Below the pieces are notes generated by a model. The model searched no databases, was not told the origin of the DNA, and saw only the letters and a list, made by a program, of their open reading frames with translations. Made by a program: the position numbers and the translations under genes. DNA of 64,000 bases, taken from NCBI RefSeq assembly GCF_017591435.1, contig NC_059301.1:37693784-37757783 (forward strand). Direction: 5' to 3'. This DNA is from Portunus trituberculatus. Lineage: Eukaryota; Arthropoda; Malacostraca; Decapoda; Portunidae. Of the stretch, positions 10,828 through 25,829 are shown piece by piece; the first letter of the stretch is position 1; each line of letters starts with the position of its first letter.

Positions 10828-11970
10828 GGTAGCAAATGCATTCCAGAAGAAAGATGCTAGACATAAATTAGATAGGATAAACAGAGATAGTGGAAAGATT
10901 AGGAAAGATTTCCAGGTGCAAATAGGAGAGAATAAGATTAGGATTCCAAATAAGGAGACAGCATCTAGGAAGGTAGCTGGACTTAAATGTTTTTATGTAA
11001 ATGCCAGGAGTCTTAGGAACAAGAAGGACGAGTTATCTAGTTATATAGTTGAGGAGGATTTAGATGTTGTATGTGTCACAGAGGCATGGGTAAATGAGGA
11101 AAAGTTTAGGAAAATAGGAAAGAATATGAAGTAGATGGATACATTATGTATTTACACCAGAGAATTGGTAGGATAGGTGGAGGAGTAGTTATTTATGTAA
11201 AAATCCTTCATTTCCAGTCAGGTTAATGGTATTAAGGTAGATAACAGAGTAGAGTCCTTATGGCTGGATGTTAGAGTAAACAAAAGTAAGGTTATTAGAG
11301 TAGGAGCTTTTTATAGACCACCTAACCAGTCAGCAGAGGTAGACAACCTTATGGTAGATGAGATAAATAGGGGGTGTACTAGTCAGACAATTATCTTAGG
11401 GATTTTAATCTTAAGTCAGTAAACTGGGAGAGGATGGTAGGAGATGCTAGTGAAAATAAGTTTATGGAAAGTTTTCAGGATAACTATTTAGTGCAGATGG
11501 TAGATAAACCTACTAGGGGAGGAAGGTTTTAGACATAGTACTAACAAATATTGAGCATTGTTTAAAGGAAGTTGAGGTAGGAGAGACTTTAGCAAACAGT
11601 GACCATCATATAATTAGATTTATCATTAATTCCAGTAGGGATAATATAGTGAATAAGACTAGAGTCCCAAACTATCAGAAAGGCAATTATGGTAGGTTAC
11701 GTCAGTTATTAGGAGAGGTAAACTGGGAAGATAGTTTTGGAAATAAAACTGCACAGGAGATGTGGGATATTTTAAGGTTGTAGTAAAGGGTATAGTGATG
11801 CAGTGTATCCCTTACAAAGATATAAGGCAGAGAAACAGGAAGCCATTATGGTGGACTCATGAGATAGGTAGCCAGATCAGAGAGAAGAGGGCATACAGAG
11901 AGTTGCAGAAAAGTGGGAAGATGTAGATTTGATTAGGTACAGACAGGTCAGAGATGATTTGAGTAAGGTT
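10828..11970 (+). pseudogene. LINE D AP-endonuclease domain, frameshifted
   Basis: Pieces in order: LKCFYVNARSLRNKKDEL at about 10983 (N-terminal strand with catalytic Asn), DVVCVTEAWVNEE (catalytic Glu) near 11065, RIGGGVVIYVK near 11170, AFYRPPNQSAEVDN near 11308, ILGDFNLKSVNW near 11392 (GDFN block), RVLDIVLTN near 11527 and ANSDHHIIRF near 11596 (SDH block). Single-base frame changes occur near 11130, 11200, 11395 and 11525. The enzyme nicks target DNA for this CR1-like LINE. The downstream linker (to 11970) includes RPLWWTHE-like and basic sequence. Confidence 0.78.
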
Positions 11971-11976
11971 ATAAAA

Positions 11977-12946
11977 AAGTAAAAGGCAGGCAGAGATAAA
12001 ACTAGCTAGAGCTGGGAGTAAAGATCCCAAAAAATTATATAGTTATTACAAGGTCAGTGATAAAAGAAATAAGGATAGGATTGGACCACTCAGAAAAGAT
12101 GGTGTAGTAGTGGATCAAAATGAAGACATAGTAGAATTATTGAATGAACAATTTTCTTCAGTATTTACTAGGGAAAGAATAGGAAATCCTGTTACAAACA
12201 GTGCGACGAGTAGTTTAAGAGCTTTAGAAAATATTGATATAAAACCGGGAATTATTAGGAAATTTATTCTTGAACTAGACGATAGGAAAGCTAGTGGTCC
12301 TGATGAGCTACATGCCAGAGTACTTAGGGAGGGTGTAGACAGTATTTCTGAAGCACTTAAGTTAATCTTTGAAAGATCACTTAGGTTTGCTGAGATACCT
12401 CAGGACTGGAAGTTAGCTAATGTTACTCCAATATTTAAAAAAGGTAGGAAGGATAAAAAAAAAGTAAAAGGCAGGCAGAGATAAAACTAGCTAGAGCTGG
12501 GAGTAAAGATCCCAAAAAATTATATAGTTATTACAAGGTCAGTGATAAAAGAAATAAGGATAGGATTGGACCACTCAGAAAAGATGGTGTAGTAGTGGAT
12601 CAAAATGAAGACATAGTAGAATTATTGAATGAACAATTTTCTTCAGTATTTACTAGGGAAAGAATAGGAAATCCTGTTACAAACAGTGCGACGAGTAGTT
12701 TAAGAGCTTTAGAAAATATTGATATAAAACCGGGAATTATTAGGAAATTTATTCTTGAACTAGACGATAGGAAAGCTAGTGGTCCTGATGAGCTACATGC
12801 CAGAGTACTTAGGGAGGGTGTAGACAGTATTTCTGAAGCACTTAAGTTAATCTTTGAAAGATCACTTAGGTTTGCTGAGATACCTCAGGACTGGAAGTTA
12901 GCTAATGTTACTCCAATATTTAAAAAGGTAGGAAGGATGATGCGAA
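11977..12946 (+). repeat. 485 bp direct tandem duplication inside LINE D
   Basis: The stretch from about 11977 to 12461 is followed at once by a near-identical copy, about 12462-12946, offset by 485 bases. Both contain the same 124-residue RT N-terminal segment. The visible difference is a run of six A at the end of copy 1 against five in copy 2, which puts copy 2 out of frame. It may be a recent duplication or an assembly error. Confidence 0.9.
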
Positions 12947-14222
12947 TAATTATAGACCGATCAGTTTAACTAGTATAGTATGTAAGATACTAGAGAAAAT
13001 CATTAAGGGTAGTATTTGGGAGCATTTAAATGAGAATAGATTAATTAGAGATACCCAACATGGCTTTAGATCAGGGAGGTCCTGTCTTACAAATTTGCTC
13101 GATATCTTAGAATATATTACCAAGGAGTTAGATGATGGAAATAGCATAGATGTTATATATCTAGATTTTAGCAAGGCGTTTGATAAGGTACCGCATAGGA
13201 GGCTAGTGTACAAATTGAGACTACATGGGATAGGGGTAGGTTAGTTGATTGGATTAGTGAATGGCTTTCTGATAGGAAACAGAGAGTAGTATTAAATGGG
13301 GCAATGTCTGAGTGGAAGGAAGTGGTTAGTGGGTACCCCAAGGATCAGTGCTAGGACCTCTTCTTTTCTTGGTGTACATTAACGATTTAGATATAGGAAT
13401 TAGTAGCAAAGTATCAAAGTTTGCAGATGATACTAAGATAGCATGTGCAGTACAGGGTGAAAAGGACAATTACAGAATACAACGAGACCTGGACAGGCTG
13501 ATAGCATGGGCAGACAGGTGGCAGATGGAGTTTAATTCTAAAAGTGTCAGGTTATGCATTTAGGTAAAGACAACACAAACTTTAACTATGAGATGGAGGG
13601 ATGTTGGCTAGAGGCAGTAGAGGAAGGAAAGGATTTAGGAGTAGTGATAGACAGGACTATGAAATTTTCAAAGCAATGTTTAGAAGCAAGAAATAGGGCA
13701 AATAGGATCCTGGGTTTTATAAATAGAAATGTTAGTTTTAAAAGTAAGGAAGTGGTGCGTAGCTTATATAATTCCTATGTTAGACCCCATTTAGAGTATT
13801 GCATACAGGCCTGGTCACCCCACTATGGGCAGGATATCAACATGTTAGAAGCAGTTCAGAGAAGAGCAACTAGGATGATACCAGCATTAAAGCGCCTGGA
13901 GTATAGAGATAGATTAAAGGAATTAAACATGTTTTCATTTGAGAGGAGATGTATAAGAGGGATATGATAGAGTTATTTAAAATGTTCTCAGATACAAACT
14001 ACATAGATGTGAGATCTTTCTTTACCTTAGAGGAGGAAGTAGGACTAGAAATCATGGCAGGAAGATTAGAAAGCAAGGCTGCAGGTTAGATATAAGAAAA
14101 TATTTCTTTAGTCATAGGGTGGTAGACTTCTGGAATGCATTGCCAGAGACAGTTGTAAATAGCACTAGTTTGACAATGTTTAAAAACAGATTAGATAAGC
14201 ACTTAAATTTATTAGATTTATA
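12110..14222 (+). pseudogene. LINE D reverse transcriptase
   Basis: The N-terminal segment is present twice (12110-12461 and 12595-12946), each with KASGPDELHARVLREG and WKLANVTPIFKK. The rest follows once: RPISLTSIVCKILEKIIKG near 12958, DTQHGFRSGRSCLTNLLDIL near 13051, YLDFSKAFDKVPHRRL near 13159, PQGSVLGPLLFLVYINDLDI near 13337, FADDTKIA near 13423, WQMEFN near 13520, VRPHLEYCIQAWSPHYG near 13781 and FWNALPETVVNS near 14131. The layout is a CR1-type RT. Frameshifts sit at the A-run (12925), near 13240, 13330, 13545 and 13960. It is inactive as read. Confidence 0.88.
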
Positions 14223-14477
14223 ATTATGTATAGCACTGCATGATAGTTTTATAAGAAATTTACTATAGTTAAACAAGACATGATCCCCATGTATGGGGAT
14301 CACAGATTAAGAGGATTTCGCTGCAGGACTTAGCCCTGTTAATGGGCCAAATATTTAGAATTAGTATATAATGTATTGTGTACTTGTAAGTGTATCTTTA
14401 AGTACTGATGACGAGGTCGCTGTGCGACTGATACAGGATAACCTAGATGGGCCCTGGTGGCCCTTTGTTATCCTATT

Positions 14478-14499
14478 ATTTATGTTATGTTATGTTATG
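14478..14499 (+). repeat. LINE D 3' tail, TTATG repeats
   Basis: A short (TTATG)n run closes LINE D, right where the gypsy E1 gag sequence resumes. Short tandem 3' tails instead of poly(A) are typical of CR1/L2-group LINEs. The 3' untranslated region from 14223 carries no other recognisable feature. Confidence 0.75.
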
Positions 14500-14504
14500 C
14501 CATC

Positions 14505-15591
14505 AAAGTCTAAACCTCTTCTCTCTCAACAGAGGTACCAGCTCCTTATCAGCAATATCAATGAACTGCTCCATAACTACTAACTCCTTTAAAGGCTTGA
14601 GAGAGTCAACACCCTCGCTTGCAATCCACCTCTCAAACACTTGCTCCAGTGAACGAGCACACTCGAGTGAGTCACTTGCTCGCTTCCTCTTTCCTCTAAA
14701 TTGCAAGCGATAGGCTTCTGGTCGCAGCTCATATGCCCGCAAGATGTCAGCTTTAAACTCCTCATAATCATCCAGATCATCAGCTGACATTTTATCATAA
14801 ACTTCAAGGCTTTTCCTTGAGTTTATTCGCAAAGCCTACCCATCTCTCTCGAGACCAAGCAAACTCCTTGGCTTTCCTCTCAAGCGAACAAACCATTCAG
14901 CTACTTTAGCCTCATCAAATTCAGGGACTAGCTGGAGACTTTGAACAAAAGCACGCTCTACACTCTGTTCTCCTCCTCCTACACTACCAACAACTCCAGG
15001 CGTACTTATTGCATGGCGAGTTCTCTCCCACTCCAACTCTCTATCTTTATCTGCCCTTTCTCTCTCCATCTCTCTAGCCTCCTTCTCTGCTGCTAGTCTG
15101 TTTACCTCTCGTCTCTCTTCCATCTCTCTAGCCTCCTGCTCTGCTGCTAGTCTCTGAAGTTCTCGTCTTTCTTCTGCTTCTCTAGCCCTCTCTTCCGCCT
15201 CTCTAGCCTCTTGCTCTGCTGCTTGTCTGTTTGACTCGTCTCTCTTCCCAGCTAATCTCTTCAACTCTCGCCTCTCTTCTGCTTCTATCTCCATTTTCCT
15301 CATTTCCAGCTTCAATCGCAGTTCCTCCAGTCTGGCAGCTGACTGGACACTATCAACAATACTGCTTGCTGGACTAGATCGTCAGGAGCCTTCCCTGCTT
15401 CCGATACTTCTGCCAGGGCTAATATATCCCATCACCTTCACTGACCGCCACATCCATTGTCATGAGACATACGTGCGTCTCCATGACCCCATACGGCCAA
15501 CGACTAATCATACCCACGTGGTGAGTCTCGCCGGCTCACTCGCATCCTCACCCTCCACTGGTGAGGTGAAAAGGCCAGTAACTCTCTCCAT
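14505..15591 (-). pseudogene. E1 gag: N-terminal coiled coil and SCAN-like capsid domain
   Basis: The minus-strand start is probably the ATG at 15591 (MERVTGLFTSPVEGEDA). After frame breaks a long coiled coil with repeated EAREMEERREVNRLAAE-type units spans 15360-15040. The capsid part follows: VQSLQLVPEFDEAKVAEWF, and DLDDYEEFKADILRAYELRP with YRLQFRGKRKRA. It ends with LKELVVMEQFIDIADKEL in the 14560-14520 region. The last part matches the SCAN-domain pattern (R-x-x-F, long helix, E-x-L-V-x-E-Q-F). SCAN domains are known to descend from Gmr1-like gypsy gags. It assembles the virus-like particle. Frames are broken near 15340 and 14835. Confidence 0.72.
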
Positions 15592-16134
15592 GGTGCTCAC
15601 AGGACTCGTTCTCAAACAATAAAATAATATAGTAATAATACCCCACAATATATACACTATAAAGCACTTGATTATCCTGGCGAGGTTGCCACTTTTATGT
15701 TACGTACACCACACGCTGCGGTTCTGCTACAGCTCACTAGAGTGTTATTCTGGCAAAATCGCCAACTATTGTTACAGTCAGTACAGTGGGGATAATAAAA
15801 CACTCACAAGTCCCCACTACTATAACTCACAGCTGCCGTCCCCTCAGGTTCTTTCAAGTCACCAACAGTGTATAATTTCCCCACTGTGAGGGAATCTCCT
15901 CAGCAACTTCTCCTGTACCCAACCAAAGTGAATTTATAAATGGTAGATGCTATGTGTGTCAGGGTGAGGCCTTAATACCCCTAGAGAAATCCCACAAGGA
16001 CAATTCCACCCACCTCTATGTATTAATGCCTCTCCACACGCCTTGTCCACAGACTGTGATAACTCACAGAACAACATCGTGGTATATTACTTTATTATTC
16101 TACTACGACAAGTGCTTCCTAACACCTGTCAGAC
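15592..16134 (-). other. E1 untranslated leader between 5' LTR and gag
   Basis: About 540 bases separate the LTR edge (16135) and the gag ATG (15591). A primer-binding site should lie just below 16135, but I could not match it to a tRNA 3' end by eye. No ORF or other element is evident in this stretch. Confidence 0.5.
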
Positions 16135-16530
16135 TGACACCCTAGCCTACTTCTACTACTATGATATATGATGTGTACAGCACATCCGGTGATGTACACA
16201 CAACTGCCCACCCTCTTACAACACTATACATTCAGATATAAATAGAAAAGCAGTCTGGCCGGACGACAACTATAGCAATTGGCCGACATGAAGTCTCAGC
16301 ATTCAATATTGTGGCTATCCACTACTATTACAGTATACTGACTGATACTACAAAAAGATGGTGAGCACTTAAAACCCCACTAATGATGTGCCACCAACAG
16401 CCAAACATGATGAGGCGTGCCCGCCGCCACACCCACGGGAACGCACGAAATGCCCATAGGACACTTTCTCAACAACAACGTTGTTTTACACATATCTGGT
16501 CTTCATTAACAAGCCACGCTCTCAATGGAC
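16135..16530 (-). repeat. E1 partial 5' LTR
   Basis: From TGACACCCTAGCC at 16135 the sequence matches the LTR of copy F (24828 on), including a shared stretch GATGTGTACAGCACATCCGG. Similarity fades near 16530, so the outer (U3) part of the LTR is lost. From 16531 to about 16780 I see no gene or repeat. Confidence 0.75.
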
Positions 16531-16780
16531 TGCACCAAGTCTCGCTTCGTCTGTGGCTCATCTCATCTCTGCTTTATTTTTGGTATTCCATGTAGATTTC
16601 ACTTTATGCATTACAAAATCAATCCTTTCTTCAAGGTTTTTAAAAGCTAAAAGAAATGTTGTTTGGGAACATAAATATCGAGAATGTGAGAGAATTTTAC
16701 GTAGGCTCCTCTAGCTTCAATGCGGCTCATATGATGTCTTAGTAGACCAGTGGTATATTTTCTCCAAACGCATAAATATT

Positions 16781-17880
16781 TTTTTTTTTAACACATGTGG
16801 TATGTTGGGGACCAGACCAGAACGCATCCCCCCTATTTCCATTATTTCGTATGGGAAAATTACGTCCGTAACAAATTTTCTCTCTCTACAGCTTTGACTT
16901 ACCCCTATCCTGTTCGTTAAGCGGACTATTACTGTACAGTGAAAGGTTTAATGAAATTAAAAATTATGAAGTTAAACATTTAGGCAGCTTAATTTGTCAT
17001 TATAATGTACACTAATGTATGTATGTACGTAACTTTATAATGTTGATGATCTTAAATTTATGAAGGGAGGGAGATTGAAATGGGAAAGACACTAACCGGC
17101 AACCTGTGGAATGTAAACAATGGGCGCATCATTGTATCACATACAAAACTTATGTACCACAATATTTCCGCAAGGCTTTCCATTTAATCTATTGTAGAGT
17201 CTCAAGTTCAGGCAGTTCTTTTAGCTTGCAAAGAGGATACGGTTTCACCAGCTTTTAGAGTCTGCTGACTTGAAAATAGTAGACAGTAGATGGGTCAAGA
17301 TGGTGTGAAGCAATGCTTATTAGTTTTTTCGCCTCGTGTCTGTGAATAATATCCAGCTTCACTTAGAGAGTAAGAGACTTCCTGACCTTCTCAGCAAAGA
17401 TAGGTGACATTGCAGGGCGTTTTAGTGATAAGTTGAGCGAGGGAAGATGAGCTGCTGCTGATGCTGTTATTGTTTTGAACAGGGGGAGTGAGTGGTGCAC
17501 ATGTTGTCCACGAGAGGTGCTCTTGTATTCAAAGCCTGTCGGCTTGCATGATACGGCGATGCTTTCAAACTTGGAAAAAATTATTTAGATAAAATTTCGT
17601 TAAAGCAAGTTTGGTGTTCGTTAAACGAGCAAATGGTAGGAAAATGAAACCTTCGTTGTAGCAAAATTTCATTGTGTGAACCTTCATTAAGCGGGGGTTG
17701 TCTGTTTATATATATATATACATACAGTAAGGTCTCGGTTTACGTCAGAGTTACGTTCCTGAAGCATGACGTAAGTCGATTTTGTACGTAACTCGAGTTT
17801 CCGTACATTTCAAAGCATATTATCGAGTTTTCAACCAATCATTGTTTATGGTCATTCAGGTAAGTTAAAGGTTATATTGT
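16781..17880. repeat. pogo/Tigger-like element ends, degenerate
   Basis: Three stretches look like terminal repeats of pogo/Tigger-type DNA transposons. One ends near 16940 (minus strand CAGTAATAGTCCGCTTAACG), one near 17700 (minus strand ACAACCCCCGCTTAATGAAG), and one starts near 17726 (CAGTAAGGTCTCGGTTTACG). The first two point the same way, so they are not a TIR pair of one element; the third runs toward the gap. No transposase ORF remains. The interval also holds a short (TA)n at 17705-17722 and nothing else recognised. Confidence 0.35.
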
Positions 17881-18023
17881 TATATTATAACTATGTGGGA
17901 ATATGAAACTTCAGCTTGTTTTGTTGTTGATTAGGGCACGAACGCGAAAGGACTGCAGGTTGCCAAGAGGTGGTGGACGCCTGAGGCCGCCAGGAGGTGG
18001 GCAGGTCAGAATGTTGTGATGCC

Positions 18024-18523
18024 NNNNNNNNNNNNNNNNNNNNNNNNNNNNNNNNNNNNNNNNNNNNNNNNNNNNNNNNNNNNNNNNNNNNNNNNNNNNN
18101 NNNNNNNNNNNNNNNNNNNNNNNNNNNNNNNNNNNNNNNNNNNNNNNNNNNNNNNNNNNNNNNNNNNNNNNNNNNNNNNNNNNNNNNNNNNNNNNNNNNN
18201 NNNNNNNNNNNNNNNNNNNNNNNNNNNNNNNNNNNNNNNNNNNNNNNNNNNNNNNNNNNNNNNNNNNNNNNNNNNNNNNNNNNNNNNNNNNNNNNNNNNN
18301 NNNNNNNNNNNNNNNNNNNNNNNNNNNNNNNNNNNNNNNNNNNNNNNNNNNNNNNNNNNNNNNNNNNNNNNNNNNNNNNNNNNNNNNNNNNNNNNNNNNN
18401 NNNNNNNNNNNNNNNNNNNNNNNNNNNNNNNNNNNNNNNNNNNNNNNNNNNNNNNNNNNNNNNNNNNNNNNNNNNNNNNNNNNNNNNNNNNNNNNNNNNN
18501 NNNNNNNNNNNNNNNNNNNNNNN
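18024..18523. other. assembly gap (500 N)
   Basis: Exactly 500 N, a conventional gap length; true size and content are unknown. Confidence 1.
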
Positions 18524-18559
18524 GCTGCCGGTCACATTCCTCTGTCAAATTTCTTCTCC

Positions 18560-18900
18560 CTCTATGACCAGCCATGATTGGCCAACCTCTGTCCTTTGAT
18601 TGGTTAATTCTCTCCATCTTTCATTGGCTAAAGCATGTCCAATTAAATTTTCCCATTGGCCACCTCAATTCTCTATTTCTTCTTCTTTGATCTACTTCAT
18701 TCAGATAAATACCACTCTCCACACATCTCTTGCTCCCGTTCACACTTCACACTCATTCGCACTCATCCGCACCTCAGACTCACTCTGATAGCATTAGAAA
18801 GACACTCACTCTCCGAGTTGGCGCATTCTCTCAGCACTTAGTATCTCAGTTGGACTCATCATAATCAGTCATTTTATTCTCACCGATGTGGCAGGTATAG
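18560..18900 (+). promoter_or_regulatory. CCAAT-box-rich, TATA-containing promoter-like region, possibly an LTR
   Basis: Four ATTGG pentamers (inverted CCAAT boxes) fall within about 80 bases (18574-18660). A TATA-like GATAAATACC near 18704 is followed by a pyrimidine-rich stretch rich in TCACACTCATTC. This is the layout of a retroelement LTR promoter or a plain RNA polymerase II promoter. No gene follows on the plus strand before 19400, which favours a solo or partial LTR with leader. Orientation and identity are inference. Confidence 0.3.
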
Positions 18901-18983
18901 TCACGAAAGATTAAAAGTGTTTATCAAATCCCACAATACGTAACTATCAGCCATATACGGTATAACCACACGTTTCCAGCCTT

Positions 18984-19345
18984 CATCTCCAACTACAGCT
19001 ACCAAGGTCATCCAGAACAAGTGGTAAAAGCAGTAAGCATCACTTGCCATTACTGTGATGGCAAGGAGCAGCCTTCATCAAGACGAAAATAGTGCCAGCG
19101 GTGGGAAAGGGATGACGGCCAGGCAGAAAGGGCAACATAAAGGGGGTTTATGGTCAGGGAACAGGCGTCAGAAGACGTAGTTCGGGCCAGGTGAAAGAGT
19201 GGCTGCACAGACAGCTATACTCACGCATCTACGGCTTTAACCTCCAGCCACATCTATCAAGGTCAACCAGGAAAAGTGGTAACAGCAAGCAAGCTTCACT
19301 AGCCAACACTGTCGTGACACGCAGCGGTCTTAATCAAGAAACACC
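18984..19345 (+). repeat. two diverged ~100 bp direct repeats
   Basis: The segment from 18987 (TCTCCAACTACAGCTACCAA) recurs in diverged form from 19239 (CCTCCAGCCACATCTATCAA). Both continue through an AAGTGGTAA-AGCA element. The spacing is about 250 bases. The rest of 18900-19400 has no recognised gene. Confidence 0.4.
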
Positions 19346-19408
19346 GCCACTCAAACGTGTGATTTTCACAAGAATTACTAGCTAGATTAGTTATTTAGTT
19401 AGGTACCT

Positions 19409-19757
19409 CTTTTTTTTTTTTTTTTTTTTTTTTACGGTAAGGCCTATAGCGCCTGTAGGTACACTTGAAAAGTGTATGGGAAGCGCTGTTCAGCTTCCGC
19501 CCATTAGTGGCGCAGGCAATTTTATTTATAGTGGTACCCATATTAAGGACCATATCACCTCCCAAGCTCATCTTGAGTGTAACCACCTAGAACCTGGGTA
19601 TCATGGTGATATGTAGGTAACTTTAAACAACTCGAGAAATGGCAAAGTGTTTTAAGGCTGTAGGTGATGGGATTCCAACCCAAGCGTGGACGTCTGCCCG
19701 ATCCCACGCTCACCACCTTATCCACTATGCCATCACCTCCCGTTTGGGAACCGTTAC
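19409..19757 (-). mobile_element. SINE2 copy 1, tRNA-derived, with poly(A) tail
   Basis: Read on the minus strand it starts with a tRNA-like head. An A-box-like TGGCATAGTGG is followed by GGGATCGGGCAGACGTCCAC and a degraded B box near 19676 (GGTTGGAATCC). The body includes TAATATGGGTACCACTATAA and GCTATAGGCC, and it ends in poly(A), seen as the T-run at 19411-19433. Pol III A and B boxes and a tail are the marks of a SINE. Relatives lie at 34436, 50985 and 54838. Confidence 0.75.
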
Positions 19758-19910
19758 CCAGAATGTAAGCCCTTCCTACACTCGGACCGTGGCCAGGACC
19801 CCACGGCACCCAAACTGCGTGTGGTTTCACTGTACTTACGTGGCCGTAACTAACAGTCAGACATCGGTCCAGTTCCATGAAGAGTTCGTCCTGGAGAAAT
19901 AAATTTCATG

Positions 19911-19914
<4 letters not shown>

Positions 19915-19986
<72 letters not shown>

Positions 19987-20029
19987 CCCGGTAGCTCAGT
20001 GATTAGAGCGCTGGCTTCACAAGCCAGAT
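19915..20029 (+). mobile_element. (AC)n array and truncated SINE1 head
   Basis: A pure (AC)n run at 19915-19983 leads straight into GGCCCGGTAGCTCAGTGATT and the anticodon-arm-like CTGGCTTCACAAGCCAG. It breaks off after about 46 bases at 20029, before the B box. The full SINE1 is seen at 33301 and 51621. 19758-19914 shows no recognised gene. Confidence 0.8.
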
Positions 20030-20030
20030 G

Positions 20031-24032
<4,002 letters not shown>

Positions 24033-24040
24033 AAGAAAAT

Positions 24041-24642
24041 CATTGTCGCTCCTGAACTTTAAAAAAAAAAAAAAGTTGCTAACTATTTATGCAAATTGAT
24101 ATAACGACTCCTACAGTACAACCAAACATATCACCTTCAAAAACTCTAAACATCCAGCATAAAAAAAAACACACCAACAAGTGTTAAACCGATACCTGTC
24201 AGATACAACTTTCTATTAACAAATAACAGTGACAAGAACACATAATAAACTATAAACTCATAAAACTCATAAAAAAAACATAATAAAACAAATTAAAAAG
24301 AGATAAATTTAACAAATACATAAATAACATAAGGGATCTAAAGGAAACTTGAAATAAAAAATATGTAAACCGAATGAAAACAACAATATTGACATGCATA
24401 AAATAATAAAACTAAAGGAAATAAAATTGGCTCGTATAAAATTTAAAACAAACCTCACAACCTAACCTGTTAATTGTTTGCGAAACTAAAATGTAATAAC
24501 ATAGATAATGTAACAAGCATAGATACAAACACACAAGAAGTAAGTCAAGTATGAAACTCAGTAAATGAAAGTGAGTACTAGACGAGCATTGATGTAGATA
24601 AGGTGCATGATACGATGATAATTAATTAACAATATTAACAAG
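24041..24642. repeat. block repeat copy 3
   Basis: Third copy of the block, again led by TCGCTCCTGAA. It carries a small insertion (ACTCTAAA near 24145) and several single-base changes, so it is the most diverged. The hydrophobic minus-strand frame of copies 1 and 2 is broken here. Confidence 0.92.
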
Positions 24643-24668
24643 GAAAAAAAATAAATAAATAAAATAAA

Positions 24669-24825
<157 letters not shown>

Positions 24826-24827
24826 AC

Positions 24828-25562
24828 TGACACCCCTAGCCTACAACTACTACAATAATATATGATGTGTACAGCACATCCGGTGATGTACACACAAGCC
24901 CAGACACCACCGACGAGTGACAACAGCCATACACGGAGTCCAGATACGCGTCACAGACAAGTCTGGCGGACGACAACTACGCACCACTGGCCAGCATGAA
25001 GCCTCTCAGCATTCAATAGTGTGTATGGCTACTACCACTACAATACAGTATACTACTGATACTACACAAACGATGGTGGGGGCACACAGCCGCCCACCAA
25101 ACCACACTGGTGACCACAGCCACCAACAGCAACAACGGGACGAGGAAATAACGCGTCCCTCCGCGCCGCCACACCCGAGTGGACGAACGCACAACAGGAA
25201 ATGCAGCCCCAACCGGCCACACTGTCCTTAAGACAACAAGCTCGTTGTCCTACACAGCCACGGTCTACCGAGTAACAAGCCAGCTACTCAAGGGAGGGCA
25301 CAACTCCCAGACCGACGACTAGTGAGCAACAAGAGAAGCCCAGCAACATGAATCTCCCTACCCTGCGCCAGACCACGAGAGTGCGTGTCTATCTCCGCTG
25401 AAGGCTACCTTGATACTAACTCGCTCGCCAGACAACGAGAAGCATGGAGAGGGAGGCGGGTTGTCTGCTCAACAGAACAGCCCGAAGGGCCTGCGCTGGG
25501 GTGGCCATAGGCTACGCATATAATAATAATAAATTAAAGGGAATTAAGACGGTGCCCTCACA
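24828..25562 (-). repeat. F 3' LTR, 735 bp, TG...CA
   Basis: In element orientation it begins TGTGAGGGCACCG at 25562 and ends GGGGTGTCA at 24828. It is shared with the partial LTR at 16135-16530. The inner edge is set by the polypurine tract, the outer by the (AT)n array. No second LTR exists for this copy, so age cannot be read from LTR divergence. Confidence 0.8.
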
Positions 25563-25575
25563 CGCCCTCCCTTAA
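25563..25575 (-). other. F polypurine tract
   Basis: Minus strand AAGGGAGGGCG lies directly inside the LTR edge, where the plus-strand primer of an LTR retrotransposon is expected. Confidence 0.6.
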
Positions 25576-25829
25576 AAGAAAAAAATTTTGGAAACAAAAC
25601 ATTTACAAAATTTTTTAAAAGGCATGGAACTGATTAAAGGGAATGGCCCCGGGACAGACAATCGGCCACAACGTTGTCTGCTCCTTTTATATGTCTTACT
25701 ATGACATTGTACTCCTGGGCTCACTCGGTATGGGGGCCATTTGACAGGCTTTTCGTTCCCAACATCAATATCATGTTCTATCAACTGTGTCCTGCCCGGG
25801 ACACTGCTAAACACAGAGGAGTACTCTCA
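25576..25829 (-). pseudogene. F reverse transcriptase, N-terminal stub
   Basis: The minus strand reads FSSVPGRTQLIEHDIDVGNE, then KPVKWPPYRVSPG. This is the well-known start of gypsy RTs (P-G-R-T, H-x-I, P-x-x-x-P-P-Y-R). After about 35 residues homology is lost and the frame runs out at 25572. The palm motifs and RNase H are deleted. Its place after integrase, toward the 3' LTR, is the key to the unusual gene order. Confidence 0.7.

Larger units (their letters stand above)
5275..14504 (+). mobile_element. LINE D, CR1-like non-LTR retrotransposon with SGNH-esterase ORF1, interrupted by LINE B
   Basis: This plus-strand LINE lies inside gypsy E1. A GT-rich 5' leader (5275-5612) is followed by ORF1 with a four-Cys zinc motif and a GDS-type esterase. 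ORF1 is cut by LINE B at about 6465-10664 and resumes at about 10665. Endonuclease, RT and a 3' tail of TTATG repeats (14478-14499) follow. The DTQHGFR, YLDFSKAFDKVPH and HPHLEY-like C-terminal blocks and the esterase ORF1 fit the CR1/L2 group. It appears complete at both ends apart from frameshifts and an internal 485 bp tandem duplication. Confidence 0.85.
3568..16530 (-). mobile_element. Ty3/gypsy element E1 (Gmr1-like), interrupted by LINE D
   Basis: This is a minus-strand LTR retrotransposon relic in two parts, 3568-5274 and 14500-16530. From high to low coordinate it has a partial 5' LTR (16135-16530), a leader, gag (15591-14505 and 5274-5030), protease (about 5010-4530), a collapsed linker and integrase (4320-3568). 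The integrase C-terminus, RT and 3' LTR are missing at the left end. It aligns over most of its length with copy F at 24828-30634. LINE D lies within gag, and comparison with copy F indicates roughly 90 bp of gag lost at that site. Frames are heavily broken. Confidence 0.85.
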
